A stretch of DNA of 64,000 bases from Sisyra terminalis (taxonomy: Eukaryota; Arthropoda; Insecta; Neuroptera; Sisyridae), in assembly GCA_958496175.1 (NCBI GenBank), contig OY292276.1, forward strand, positions 14,836,001 through 14,900,000. The letters are read 5' to 3'. How positions within the stretch are numbered: position 1 is the stretch's first letter; every line of letters starts with the position of its first letter. The notes under the pieces were generated by a model. It ran no database searches. It saw only the letters and a list, made by a program, of their open reading frames with translations, and was not told the DNA's origin. This document shows, piece after piece, positions 45,006 to 57,120 of this stretch. The translations under genes and the position numbers were made by a program.

Positions 45006-45570
45006 GAGGTAATTCGAGAAACTTAATAACGAGAAAATTAATAACCGAGAATTGTTTTTCATTCATTTCATAATAATATTTTAATCAAATATTTGCTGTT
45101 TCTGCTTTTCAATTTTCTTTTATAAGTGTGGAAACTTAATTTATTACCTATTCTTTCATTTTTTATTTTTCTCTTTCATGGATGACTTATGGATGGACTT
45201 ATGGATATGGATGGTTTTATTTTATAAAGTTTGGATTGGACTTTTTTTCAAATCTGATGTTACTGTTCAAAATATTTTACCATGATACCTAGAGTACCAA
45301 GGGTAGCTTTCTCAAAACATTTACCTAGGTACTCTGGTAGTATTATAACAGCTAAATTAGAAAGCTTTGGTGAATATCAATTTCTTTCATTACGGGGAAT
45401 GCATAGTGATACATAGAATGTTTAGTGATAGTTCTGCAAAAAAGATTGTCTCAATTGTTATGAATGGTAATTTTATTGATGTTTTAAAAGTGAGCAGTGT
45501 TACAGATCTACGTATACCAAATGTTAAGTAATTATATACGGTTGGTAAGTAATTATTTAAAACAGTTTAG
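45006..45570. other. AT-rich non-coding DNA
   Basis: No gene or repeat is recognised except short GGATGGACTTATGGAT repetition near 45178-45210. Confidence 0.4.
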
Positions 45571-45763
45571 CAGGCCATTCACGCTCCGACTAGTAGTACA
45601 ACTAGTCGGACTACTAGTTGGATCTCCTAGTAGTCCCTCTAAATGGTCCGACTAGTCCGACTAGACATCCAACTTCCAACAACACCATTGGCGGTCCGAC
45701 TTTAGATCCAACTTCAAAAGTCGGACCACTAGTTGGACTGCAAGTCGGAGCGTGAATGGCCTG
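45571..45763. mobile_element. CAGGCCATTCACGCTCCGAC-type MITE, copy 2
   Basis: The terminal inverted repeats are nearly perfect: CAGGCCATTCACGCTCCGAC left and GTCGGAGCGTGAATGGCCTG right. The interior is made of many AGTCCGACTAGT-like pieces and gives a strong secondary structure. The homologue is at 38851-39034 (the shared ACCATT..CGGTCCGACTT is inverted there). Non-coding, 193 bp. Confidence 0.8.
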
Positions 45764-47416
45764 ATTTAAAATAAAGAAAATATTAGAGAAACCAAATAAG
45801 AGTATATTAACGTTTACAATAGTAATTCTATCAGATATTAAAATGTAATGTTTTGGTCTTTAGTTTCTTTTAGTCTTTGGGAATTCCCGATTTTAAAAAT
45901 TGACTTAAAATGGAAAATCCTCATTACTTTACTTTACAAATTCGACCTCCAGAGTCATAACTGATTCACCGAACTTTGATTGCAATTATTTCAATATTTT
46001 TTCTGACGAAACACTTCTTTGAAGAAAAAAGAAAACACTGATTCAATTTCAAAGAAGTAAAATACAGGTCAAAGTCAAAATCGTACGTGTGATTGATTCC
46101 GTTCTCTGAACATAATTTTCCTTAACATTACGAAAAAAAATGCCTCAAACATCAAGTGCAAGGCATCGATTGATATCTATGGTCAAGCAGTGTCATAACT
46201 GGCAAACTAGTCGAAGACGTCTCCAAGACCTTTTATGTGCAGCATTGCAATAATTCCGCACTATGCGAATAATGACATATAAATTTCAAAACGACCATTT
46301 TACGACTGAAATTAATTTACAGTCAATGTTTAATATTTATAAAAATTGAGACATTTGTCTTGTCAAGTCTCACATTGTTCATAAATTGAAATGTTCTCCC
46401 AAAAAGGAGTTGAGAGGACGTCGGAAGATGACACTGCTTATTATTATATCTATTAAACAATCGATAATCATAGTTTCCAATTTTGATTAATTTCATCTTA
46501 TATTTCTGGCTTATGGGTGTACTTTTGGCCTTGCACCTACCAAATTGCAATTTTTTTGTTGTAATTACACCTACAGAAAACTATACCAATAAGTAAAAAA
46601 TAGAAATTAATACAAAACTATTGCAAAAAACAATATGCAACAGGTTATTGCTTATATGGACATTGTTACACCGAGCAGTTTTTCTCTTTCCATGGCATTC
46701 ATTTTCGATCTAAGTAGATCACTTTTACTAGTCTTGACGAGCTGATCTCTTCGTGTGAATGATTTTTTTCAGCGAAAAGCCCAAGGATTCTCGTGAATCA
46801 TTCAAGGAAAATTATGGAAATCTGCATTGTCTGCAGGCGTCAGGGATGCAGGCGAATTTAAAGTTGCTGGTTTTAAGTATATGAATTTATGATGGATATT
46901 AACATCTTTGCGTGGCTAATGGGGTGATTAGAGTATGATCCGGTCGCAAAGTTTCTCACACTTACAGAGTATGGCGTATTTGTGTACTTGCCCCGTGGCC
47001 AGGACTAATTTATATCATCAATAACATATTGCTGGATCCATCAATGTTTATTTTCATATTTTATATGCTTCGCTTCGTTCTTCATTTAATCTATGATAAA
47101 CAGGTGCATTTATCGATATCCGCGTTGCATACCATCCCAGGTACATTGCACGGCTTTGATCGTACACCGTTTTTTGATTAATATGCAAGTGACAGGAAAA
47201 TCTTGTGGATTTTATAATTATTTTTCAATCAATAATAATGACCAAGTGATTAAAACTATATTACAAACTATTTCATGGTTGCTTGACCGTCAATTCAAAA
47301 AGCAGACATCAAAAAAAAAAAAAAGAATCAAATACTTTTCTTCACTCCCAACCATTAGGGTTGCAAGGAAAGTGAAGATAAATATACGACTTTTGAAGAA
47401 AGAATAATGAAGTTTA
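45764..47416. promoter_or_regulatory. Non-coding DNA, GC-richer at 46640-47160
   Basis: Patches such as GCAGGCGTCAGGGATGCAGG and TTGCCCCGTGGCCAGGACTA rise above the background. No exon is supported. It may contain regulatory DNA. Confidence 0.25.
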
Positions 47417-47640
47417 TTGAGAATGTTTATGGTAATTTAACGTTGAAACTTTATCGTTTTGCGTTTGGAATTTATTGAAAGAACTTAAACGCAAAAAATA
47501 TTTTCATTGATAGTCTAAGATTTCAAAGCTGAGTTTGAAACAAATCATGTGGTTTTGCATTTTAACATTGATGCAAACATGTCGTTATTGTTTCCTACGA
47601 CATTTCCTTTTTCTTTCGATTAGAAGAAATATTTTATTTT
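47417..47640 (+). repeat. Diverged duplicate of 42698-42925
   Basis: Same order of shared blocks as at 42.7 kb (GGAATTTATTGAAAGAACTT, TAGTCTAAGATTTCAAAGC, TGTCGTTATTGTTTCCTA). A core-bearing half-element follows 120 bp to the right. Confidence 0.55.
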
Positions 47641-47762
47641 TTTTGTGTACGATAAAGAAGAAAAAAAAATTATGTATAAGTGATGTATATTGTGTACTTC
47701 ATATTAAGGTAGTTTAACAATTAGTAATGTTTGAAGGATTCTGTAATACATGTGTTTGTATG

Positions 47763-47893
47763 ATTTTAGAAGCCTGATGAAGGTCTAATAAGACACGTAA
47801 CGTGTCACAAAATTAATAATTAGTACATGGATCTACATCCTTATGTCCACTATCCTACTAAAAATAAATAAAATTATGTAAAATATGGACACA
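47763..47893 (+). repeat. CTGATGA-core half-element, family B
   Basis: CCTGATGA with GTC/GAC stem is followed by CACGTAACG (a decayed GAAACG). Then come TACATGGATCTACATCCTTA and CTACTAAAAATAAATAAAAT, which match the right arm of the inverted dimer at 25966-26222. Confidence 0.55.
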
Positions 47894-48815
47894 ACCAATT
47901 TATTGACAAATGTTTATTGTTTGCAATCCAAAATGTTTATTGGAATTACACTTCGAAATAATTTTAGGACACCGTTAGTATTATCCCTAAAATCTCTATG
48001 CATACATGCGTGGTAGGTTCTTTTTCAAGCTAATTTTATAAACATCCCTGTTAAAAAAAGGTATTTAAAATTTAAATTAACTTTTTTGAACATTTTTAAT
48101 AAAGCATTATATTCTTACAAGTTTGATAGAAAATATGCATGAAACACAAAAAGGACATAAATATGGCCAGTGAACAGACACGCTACGAAACGCAACGCAT
48201 CAGTTGCATATTTTTTCTCATTGACTTCTATACATTTCCACATATTCTATTTTCTTTTATAACGTATATTTAAGTATTTTTCAATTCAATGAAACATCAA
48301 ATATCATTTTTTTTTGTGGACTATTACATATTTTGCACCAGTTCAGCGATGTGTCGCTAATATCATGGTGGTGATGGCTGGCAATTGGTCTTTAGTGGCG
48401 TTTAAGTAGCTGGGGGAGTTGAACTTTATTCCTCTGTCTTAAATATCAATTTTATAATTTATCAATTTTATAAATGCATTTAAAAATGGTAATATAATTA
48501 AGATTTAATTAAATACAAAAAAGCTATGATTTGAGAATATGTACTAATAATTGATTAAGATTTAAAAACAGATCTTAATTTAATTTGTATTTTGCAATGT
48601 TAGATAACATAACTGATCTCACAACTTATCCTCCAAGCAGATTCTGTAATGCTTTTTTCAAAACCCACCAAGTGGTGATAGCAATTTTATAGTATCAATT
48701 TATTTAGTTTTTGATAAATTCCTTTTATTTGATTCAAATAACTTAAACTAACTTCAGAATTGAAAGATTTGAAAATATTTTCTATAATTTTTGAAAAAGA
48801 ATATAAAAATTAGTG
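47894..48815. other. AT-rich DNA, nothing recognised
   Basis: No supported gene, repeat or regulatory signal. Confidence 0.4.
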
Positions 48816-48818
48816 AAT

Positions 48819-48930
48819 TTTCAATACATAAAAAGGATGCTTATTGAATTTGTATGTTGCCACCATTAATGACTTCACCCAATTGAACCTTCAAGAAGCG
48901 AATTGACAACTCTTGATGGTAACAAAGGTA
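48819..48930 (+). repeat. Dispersed repeat, inverted copy at 60100-60215
   Basis: GCCACCATTAATGACTT, CAAGAAGCGAATTGACAACT and TGATGGTAACAAAGG recur on the opposite strand at 60.1 kb with small differences. Non-coding; class unknown. Confidence 0.55.
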
Positions 48931-49350
48931 ACATATACTTATTTTATGATTTCTTAGCAGTCAATTAATATTTCAGTTGCATTTCCACCATTTTGAAGGA
49001 AAATCCATGGAAAAATCCATTAAAAATCGTTTAACTGTTATTATTTCAAAATGCCTTTAATTGTTTTCATTTAATAGGGATATCTTAGGATTTTTCTTCA
49101 GGCGAGCTATAGATATTCAAGATTTGCTAGATTTGATTGATGAAATTGATATATTGGCACTGTTATCCTAAGGGAGTAATTTATTTAATTGGTTTAAATA
49201 AATAATCCAATTCAAATCACTTTTTTTAAGTTATTAAGTTCCTTATTGATCAACAAAATAAGAAACTTTGAACCTTATTCAGCAACGGATTTTTTGTAGA
49301 TCAACTAATCGAAACTCATGTAAATTTGTTTTATTTGATAAATACTACAT

Positions 49351-50090
49351 TGAAACTTCATTGTTTACAGGTACGGCTTATTTAACTACGCAGAAATGCA
49401 TTTTAGGTACCCAAAAAATGATCCTTTTATTTGATCAACATAAAAATTCTTTAGAAGCATTTAAATGGTGTTCATTTCATTCACAAAAGATGATTTAAGA
49501 AGCAAAATTACTATATTTGGAGTTTGGTAAATCTTCATACAATTCATAACCAACCTTTTTACTATAAGATATGATAAAATTCAGATCTCAGCTTTTATTA
49601 AATTAGAAGAGAATTCAGGTTGCTTAAGATCGTTTTTTTTTATTTAATATTTAAATTAGCTACGTTTCGTTACGTATAGTAACTTAGCTAATTTGAGTAT
49701 TAAAAAATATTAAATAAAAAAAAACGATCTTAAACAACCTGAATTGTCTTCTAATTCAACCTTTTTACCTTCAAAAATAATTATATCGATATGTTTCATA
49801 AATGATCTATACAGTAAACAGTCGAAACAATGTATGTTGGAGAAAAGACTTACGATTGAAAGTGAGAAAACTTTCGTTTTAGAGTGATGTCGAATTTTTA
49901 ATTTTAAGAGTAGGATAATTTTTTCTTCATCATAAAAGTATTTGTTTCAGGTTTATTAGTAAGATAAATATAGTAAATAATATTTAAGGTCTACGCAAAT
50001 TTTATAAGATCGACTGAATAATACGATTAAAGTTTCAAAAATATTTAATCCTAACTTAGCAGCATCTCAAATTTGAGTTGAGGTTTTTAC
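49351..50090 (+). repeat. Tandem duplication, copy 1
   Basis: TGAAACTTCATTGTTTACAG to GAGTTGAGGTTTTTAC is repeated at 50101-50868 (750-bp offset). Shared blocks include ATGATCTATACAGTAAACA and TGTTGGAGAAAAGACTTACG. A core-bearing insertion (49563-49756) is present here and absent from copy 2 at the same point. No conserved open frame. Confidence 0.8.
49563..49756. mobile_element. CTGAnGA-core retroposon-like insertion, inverted dimer
   Basis: It is flanked by a 12-bp direct repeat CAACCTTTTTAC (49551-49562 and 49757-49768). The other member of the tandem duplication has the empty site (AATCAACCTTTTTACC at about 50531). Inside, the two arms (TCAGGTTGCTTAAGATCG and CGATCTTAAACAACCTGA) face each other around a decayed core with TTAC/GTAA stem and GAAACGTAGC on the minus strand (49661-49688). 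Confidence 0.8.
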
Positions 50091-50100
50091 AATAATTGAA

Positions 50101-50868
50101 TGAAACTCCATTGTTTACAGGTATGGCTAATTTAACAGTGCAGGAATGCATTTTAGTTACCCGACAAATGATCCTTTTTTTTGGTCAATGTAAACATTCT
50201 TTAGAACAATAAATACATTTTTATTTATTTATTGAATTTAAATTAAAAATATTTAATTTTGTATATCAAGAAGCCTGAGGAAGTTACGATTATTAACGAA
50301 ACGTTGCTTTTTGAAATAATAAAATATTAAATGAAAAATAAAAAAAAAAAACAAAAAGATCTTAAATAACCTGAATTTTCTTCTTATTTAAAAAAATATA
50401 AAAGCTGAGATCTGATTTTTATCATCTATTCTTTAGAACCATTCAAAAGGTCCTCATTTCACTCGCAATGGGTGATTTAAAAAGCAAAACTACTATATTT
50501 GGTGTATAATAAATCTTCATATAATTCATAATCAACCTTTTTACCCTAAAAAATTATCAGATAGATACATTCCATGCATGATCTATACAGTAAACAATGG
50601 AAACAATGTATGTTGGAGAAAAGACTTACGATTGAAAGCGAGTAAGCTTTCGTTTTAGAGTGATTTTGACTTTTAATTTTAAAAGAATAGGATATTTTTC
50701 TCTTCATCGTAAAAGTATTTATTTCTGGTTTATTTGTAAGGTAAATATTGTAAATTATATTTAAGGTTTACGCAAATTTTATGAGATCATCTGAATAATA
50801 CGATCAAGGTTTCTAAAATATATAGTCCGATATTAGCAGAAACTCAAATTTGTGTTGAGGTTTTAATT
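50101..50868 (+). repeat. Tandem duplication, copy 2
   Basis: Collinear with 49351-50090. It carries its own insertion at 50208-50427, which copy 1 lacks. Confidence 0.8.
50208..50427 (+). mobile_element. CTGAnGA-core retroposon-like insertion
   Basis: Flanked by a 12-bp direct repeat ATTCTTTAGAAC (50196-50207 and 50428-50439). The empty site ATTCTTTAGAAGCATT is in copy 1 at about 49448. The core at 50274-50306 reads CCTGAGGA, stem GTTA/TAAC, then GAAACGTTG. The 3' part (GATCTTAAATAACCTGAATT, then AAAAGCTGAGATCTGATTTT) is shared with the insertions at 49563 and 55973. Non-coding, 220 bp. Confidence 0.8.
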
Positions 50869-50879
50869 AACAATTAAAA

Positions 50880-53800
50880 AATAATCCAAATTTTTGATTT
50901 AATTTTGTAGCTAATTGGGTCATTGATTTCAATTTTGAAATCTCGATTTTCAGAAATATTAGTCTCAACAAATAAGCTGATTTGATAATTCTTAAATATT
51001 CAATTCAACAGTTGAGAAATTCCCATGGATAACAACGTTGAAATAATCTGAATTCATCATGCCATCCCATTTCGGTGTTATTACAAATGTCGTCGATAAA
51101 TCTTTCCGAAGGCAAAACTAGCTGGGGCTTAAAGAAGATATAAAAAAATATATACAATGTCTTTTGTTAACATATTTAACGTCAAGATCTCTCATCTCAA
51201 TCAGACATTGACAGCATTGATTACGATTTAAAAGGCAACAGCCACGATTCATTGTGGACGATATTTACGGAAGCTCGTTCCGATTCGATTGATAGCTCTG
51301 TCTCATTGAGACTTACCTGACAGGTGATGTCAACTTCATTCTTCAATCTTCCTTTTTTCCCATTCCTCTTTATTGACTTACAAAAGTTTCAGTTCTATCC
51401 ATCTTCAGCCAATATACACTTTCTCGATTTCAATCCCATTCAACCTAATTTTTGAGTCGAATTAAAATTCATTTTGTTTTGACTAGTCGAGGACTTTTTG
51501 ATATGTTCCAATTTTCTTAAAAAACCAATAGATAAAACAATGAATAAGACAAAGGAAGACGCGTGGGATAATCAACTTTACAAGTTGATGTAGCGTTAAT
51601 TCAAATCAATTATGATAATCGAAATGAGCGACTGATGCAATGATTGCGATAAATTAGAAATTTGTATCTATCAAAAAGCAAAATTTTACAAGTCGCCCAC
51701 AAAAATCAATCTCTTTCCATAAAATTACGACATTTGAAATAATTGTAAAAAAAAAACGAGATGCAATTTGTTTACTTTTTACTATATTCTTGATGGCGAT
51801 TTTTCTCTAGATCTCAAGGTGGGAACTAGTCGAGTTATTAGCTCATAAAAAATCCGTTTTTTTTTCGAGGTAAATGAAGTTAATTAAATTTTATCATCGA
51901 TAGAGTATAACTACGGATATTTGTCGAGTAATTATTTGCAGAGATAACGGCCGAAAAGTCGTTCCACAAATGGGACATTTGCGATTTGTTTTCGATATAA
52001 TTACGCGCAAGTTAAAAGTTATGAAATGAGCTTAACTGAAGAACATTGCAAGTGGCAAACAAATTGTTGATATAATAATAATAATTAATTCAAGAAAAGA
52101 GATGGTGTTATGCAAAATTTATTTTGTTGAAGAAATTCAGCCGTATCTTAATGGTTTTCATTAAGGAAAATTACAGCGTTATAAAAACGAGATTTCATCA
52201 ATTAAAATTAGATTTGTTTCTATAATATTCCACTTTTAAACAAAAATAAACTATTAAATTACTATTGCACGCTTTTTCTTTCAATAATACAATTTTTGGA
52301 AGAGGATGCCTTAAGCATAGGTTCCAAAACTTGTTAACCCCTTTAACATTCAAAAATTCCATATTTTCTGGCAGGACTACCTGCTTAGCATTAGTACAAA
52401 AGTTAAAGAGATTCAATTTACTGTTCAAATGACCCAAAAATTCACTAAAACAAAAATTAAAACTTATATTTTAAAAATAGGCAACAGTAGATTATTTTTT
52501 AAGTGAAAATGGAAGTTTTTAATTTATTGTAGTGGTCAGTTTCCAATAACAAATGGATTTAAGTCTTTTTTAGTCAAATCTGACAACGTTGTATTTTCTT
52601 CTTTGTTTTTAGTTCTATTCGCGATTTTTTTGTTAATTATTTTTTTTATAATTTTAATTTTAATTACAATTATAATTTTGTTAATTATATGGTACAAATT
52701 TATTTTTTGAGACAACAATTTCATTGGAGGCCGATTTATTTGCAAATTAAAAAAAAAAAACAAATTGTAAAATGCAACGTTGCCAGATTCGGCTGTTCTA
52801 AAAGGGACTTGAGCCAATAAAAGTTCATCATTTTTGGGAATTCTTTCTGCAATCAACCCTTAAAATAATTTTACACAAGCCTCTAGCATTACCAAAGTAT
52901 TTTGAATAGTACCTACTTTTGGTTGTTTATTTTTGGTAACAATAAACATCCTTAGGATTTTCTTCTTACCAGTTAATGCCAAAATTATATTGGTATTGTT
53001 TAGGGAATGTTTAATTGTATTTTGGGTGTTAAAATAAAAAAAATCATAAAGCATGGTCACAAATATTTCAAATAATGAATAAAATTTTACACGGTAAGCC
53101 ATATTTCCCTCCTTCACCATTGTTTTTTTTTTTTTTTGAAATGGAAACTTCTTTAGCATTGTTGTGATTTGGATGAAAAGCGACAGTGAAAAGAGACAAA
53201 AACGCATGAATCTATAGGATTTAACGTGCAACAGAATGAAATAGAAAACATAATGCAATTTTTCCATGGTTTCCACTGATCTATTTAAAATGGATAGCGT
53301 ACTTTACAGAAAATAAAAGACAACTATAGACGTAACTATCAGCGCCATCTACGTAGGTACAAACTTGGAGTGAACTAAGCGAAATACAACACCTGTGTTG
53401 AAAACTTTGGAAGAGATATGTATAAAACTTTTCTGGTATGGAAATCTGAAGTAATCAAAGACAGTAAAATGAAAGCGCTTATTTGTGTAGCCTGGCACTC
53501 ATCGGCACTCGCTTACTAGCTGTTGTTTTTAGTTGCCATCAATTTCGAGTTAAAAAAAAATAAACATTTAAAAAAGTACTCTAAAGTACCTTTGTGTTAT
53601 AAACTTGATATCAATTTTATCATAAATAATCCCTAAAATTGTCTTTATCCTGAAATTTTACATTCGCCTCATCTTGAAGCTCACATTATTTAAGGTTTCA
53701 CTACTATCACGTGTGACCTATACACATGTTTTATTTTATGGAGCAGTGACAGTAGTATTCTTAATAGTGAAAGCTTAGCCCTTGTTGGATTTTTTAGATC

Positions 53801-54050
53801 CTTTTTGCCAACATTAGAAACAAAGAATTTGATATTTTTAGTTTTCACTCATAATTTTATTTTGTAGGAGGGAAAGAGCGACTGCTCTGGCACTCCAGCT
53901 TTAATTTTTTGTAAATAATACATTGTACTGTTAATGGACCAATAAAGAATTTTATATATAAAGCTTAGCTTGAGTTGGGAGGAAAACTATTGAAAAACAC
54001 TGTTTTATTGATTTCCATTTTTCGAGAGAAAGGTTTGAAAAAAGAATCTT
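50880..54050. other. Non-coding DNA; unique GC-richer segment at 51180-51330
   Basis: 51180-51330 contains GGCAACAGCCACGATTCATT, TTCCGATTCGATTG and ACCTGACAGGTG (two back-to-back E-box CACCTG-type sites), suggesting a regulatory element. Minus-strand frames in 52.2-53.3 kb are AT-driven and show no motif. The rest is featureless. Confidence 0.3.
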
Positions 54051-54069
54051 GAAGGAATTCAAATTATTG

Positions 54070-54750
54070 TTTTATTCTAGTGAGAGAATGGCAGATCATC
54101 GGTGAGGTGATAGTGAAATGTGGAAAGGTGAAGATTGCCATTAGGAGTTTTAAATCGGCGGTCGTTTGGCGCTTATCAATAATTGAAACGATTTGCATTT
54201 GCGCGCACTAAATAACGCCCGTTATCAATATCAATTATTGGCCAGGAACGTCTAAATATGCAATCGGCGCGAGATTTAAGTGCCTCGACTCGCTTGGACG
54301 CCATTTGCACACATTTAATGCGAAAGAGCCGAGCGAAGACAACGATAAAAGTGTGACGACCGCATTTTTAATGTTGGACACATTTGCATTTTACGGCTAT
54401 ATAAGGTTTTGCCGCGAATAAGTGAAAAATTAATGCAACACAAAGTGCATTAAGTTAAGTAAACGAACCAATTTCGCTGAGTTTTATTTAATACATGGCA
54501 TATCGAGTGGCAGCCAGGGCCGGGGGGAAGCAATGCGCTTTATGCAAACGTAACAATTACAAGCATGTGCAACAATTGTATGTGGCATTAGGGTAATAAA
54601 TAAAGTTCGCGGGGATAATGAGAGCGTTTCGCTATTTTTTTTTGCATCTTTTTTGCTTCTTCGGCGGAGCACTAGAGCCCCCGTCGGGCTTCTGTCACGC
54701 CGCCGCTCGTTCAGCCCCGCAAAATACAAACGGCTCACACAGAAAGGCTA
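54070..54750 (+). promoter_or_regulatory. GC-richer island with TATA box: candidate promoter/enhancer
   Basis: The island holds many homeodomain- and POU-type sites (CAATTATTGG, TTTGCATTTGCGCGC, ATGCAAAC) and CpG dinucleotides. A good TATA box GGCTATATAAGG (TATATAAG at 54398-54405) would place a plus-strand start near 54430. No open frame follows on the plus strand, so a transcript would be a non-coding first exon or an unannotated RNA. A minus-strand 84-codon frame at 54484-54738 lacks an ATG at its start and looks like a GC effect. Confidence 0.4.
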
Positions 54751-54759
54751 ATATTTACA

Positions 54760-55970
54760 TATTGTTATTGCATTGTGCATAAAAGGATTGTATTGGAAAT
54801 TGTACAACAGTCATTTTTTCCGTTCTTTGATATTCCACTCATTTTTCATTGTTGTGCAAAAGGAAATTTGCATTTGTTTATTATTCGCGACCAACATAAA
54901 TTCGCGTAAATTGAAAAATAACGTTTCAATTTCATCGAATAGTAAAACGCACACGGTTTGCTTACCTTCTTTTTTGACCCCAAAAACCAATATCATTCCC
55001 CTGGTTATTCATTTCACCATTTCACCATTTCATTCATTTAACTATACTCCCAGAAAGCATTGCATTTCGTGGGGCAAAATTTACATTAAAAATTTTTAGA
55101 TTTTTATAAAGCAAAAATATATTTCGACATAAATGAGTCTTATAGGAAAATCGCTTTTATATATCAACCAAAAATCCTTAATTAGGCTTAACAGTGTACC
55201 CAACAATGCAATGTTTGCAATTGGTACTATCCTTGCTTATAATACAGTAAGCATGATAATAATTAGTTCTTGAAAATTATAATGGAGAAACTCTAGATTA
55301 CAACTTTTGTTTCATTGACAAAAAATTGAAAGAAGAAGAAAATTCATCACACGAGTTATTGTTTTGGTTAAACGTTCTGTTATTCTTTAAATATTGGTCA
55401 ACTCAACTCTGTATATTCACAAATGAATCCATTTCATTGGTAATAGATCACGGATTTTTTTGATCTATTTTTGACCAAAGAAGTTGAAACTTCGGTTGGA
55501 TCTTAACGATTACTTCATTTTTTCAACTCGTTGATGCATCTACCCACTTTAATTTGTTATTGGTGTTTTTAAGGTATCAATTCGGGGTTTTCCTTGGAAA
55601 ATTTGTTTAGTTAAACTACAATCTGTAACCACTAATCAAAAGTTATGACTTTGATCAAAATATCGGTTTCAATTAAGCAAATAATTAAAATCTATTAGTT
55701 GTGTAATCTATAGTCTTTTAGTTACTCTATAGTAAGGGTAGTATTAAAGAAATTTTTACCTCACCTGAATTTGCTTCAAGACCATTTGCAAATTAATATA
55801 ATCACTACTTTAAAGATGTTTCAAATTTTTGTTTATATTAATTACACGAGAATAATTATACTTATGAAAGCTCATTAGCAGGTTAAACGTATTTTAAACC
55901 ATACATATATGGCTTTGAATCAAGGCTCTTATAAAGTAGATTTCAATTGAAAAAATAGTTAAAGAATAAT
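54760..55970. other. AT-rich non-coding DNA
   Basis: No supported gene or repeat. Confidence 0.4.
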
Positions 55971-55972
55971 AC

Positions 55973-56165
55973 TCAGGTTTTTTAAGATTCGTAAGATGTT
56001 TTATTTTTCATGTTCGCTTCATTTTGTTGCTTATTGCGACTTCAACAAGTATCTATGAAGTTGGAATAAGCAACGAAACGTAGCAAATTTGGAAAATAAA
56101 ACAATTTACGGGTCTTAAAAAACCTGAATTTTCTTCTTTAATTTAATAAAAGCTGAGATCTTAGT
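55973..56165. repeat. CTGAnGA-core element, inverted dimer, decayed
   Basis: Arms CTCAGGTTTTTTAAGATTCG and GGTCTTAAAAAACCTGAAT face each other. The core at 56052-56084 is diverged (CTATGAA, TTG/CAA stem, GAAACGTAGC). The right end TTTAATAAAAGCTGAGATCT is shared with the insertions at 49563 and 50208. Confidence 0.6.
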
Positions 56166-56559
56166 TTTATTAAAATCTATAGTAAAAATAAATCAAGGCT
56201 TTGATCTTTATTAAATAGTTAAAAATTATAAAAATGATATCAATCCTCAACAGTTTAATGAATAAAATGATAACAAGATGACACTCATTTTACTTTTATC
56301 TGCTCTAAATTATCGACATACATTGCATTTAAAATATAATCTAAATTGAAAAGCATTTTTTGGTATAGGAAATACAAAGAAAAGACCCCTTAATCCGAAT
56401 ACCACATTAGTGGAGAAAAGGTATTTCGAACAGGATATTTTCTTTTGAATCGACCTATTCCTTACTAATTTTAAGAAAATCAAAAAATTTCTTCTATTCT
56501 TTTCCAAAAAATCTGAGATCCTGGATATAAATTTGGATCAAAATTGTAACAAAATGATC

Positions 56560-57120
56560 AGTTTGTCAAAAGTGTCACAAAACCGTTGAAAATCAAAATT
56601 ATTCAGTTTAAAACCAATACATCCGTGACGTACTTAAGTTTCTCTAAGGAAAACTTCAATAATTTACCTTTTGTGTATAGACCGAATACGTTCTTACATC
56701 TGAACCACTTAAAATTTGCTCACTTTTCCGAAATTTGACACTTTCGAGAGTTCCATAGATCATTGAAAAGTGCAGATATATATTATGTAGAATTCTGTAT
56801 TAAAACAATGAAGACACTTCTTTTACTATCACAGCCAATATAATTATCAAAGAAATCCTTTTATCTTTGACTTCAAATATAACTAACTCTCATTTTATAA
56901 ATCTCCTGTATTCATAATGCCTATTAATCACATATTTTAAAATTATGGAGATAAAAACAAATACGTCCGTGGCGTATATAAGATTATCCCTAAAATATAC
57001 TTCACCAATTTGCCTTTTTTTGTATAGAATGCATACGTTTTTATATCTGAACCGCTAAATTCACTCAATTTTCCGGTTTTTGACACTTTCGAGAGGTACA
57101 TAGATCATTAAAAACTGTAG
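56560..57120 (+). repeat. Two direct copies of a ~200-bp segment
   Basis: 56600-56790 and 56945-57120 share ACATCCGTGACGTA/ACGTCCGTGGCGTA, then TTTGTGTATAGA, TATCTGAACC and GACACTTTCGAGAG with ACATAGATCATT(G/A)AAAA. The spacing is about 350 bp. No coding sense. The second copy runs into the mariner remnant. Confidence 0.6.

Noticed and set aside
52536..53276. Two minus-strand frames of 106 and 138 codons
   Set aside because: They are dominated by A/T-rich codons with long Lys, Ile and Phe runs, in a poly-A/T-rich segment, with no recognisable motif.
54484..54738. 84-codon minus-strand frame rich in Arg
   Set aside because: It lacks an ATG at its start. It lies in a CpG-rich island where stops are rare, and no motif is present.
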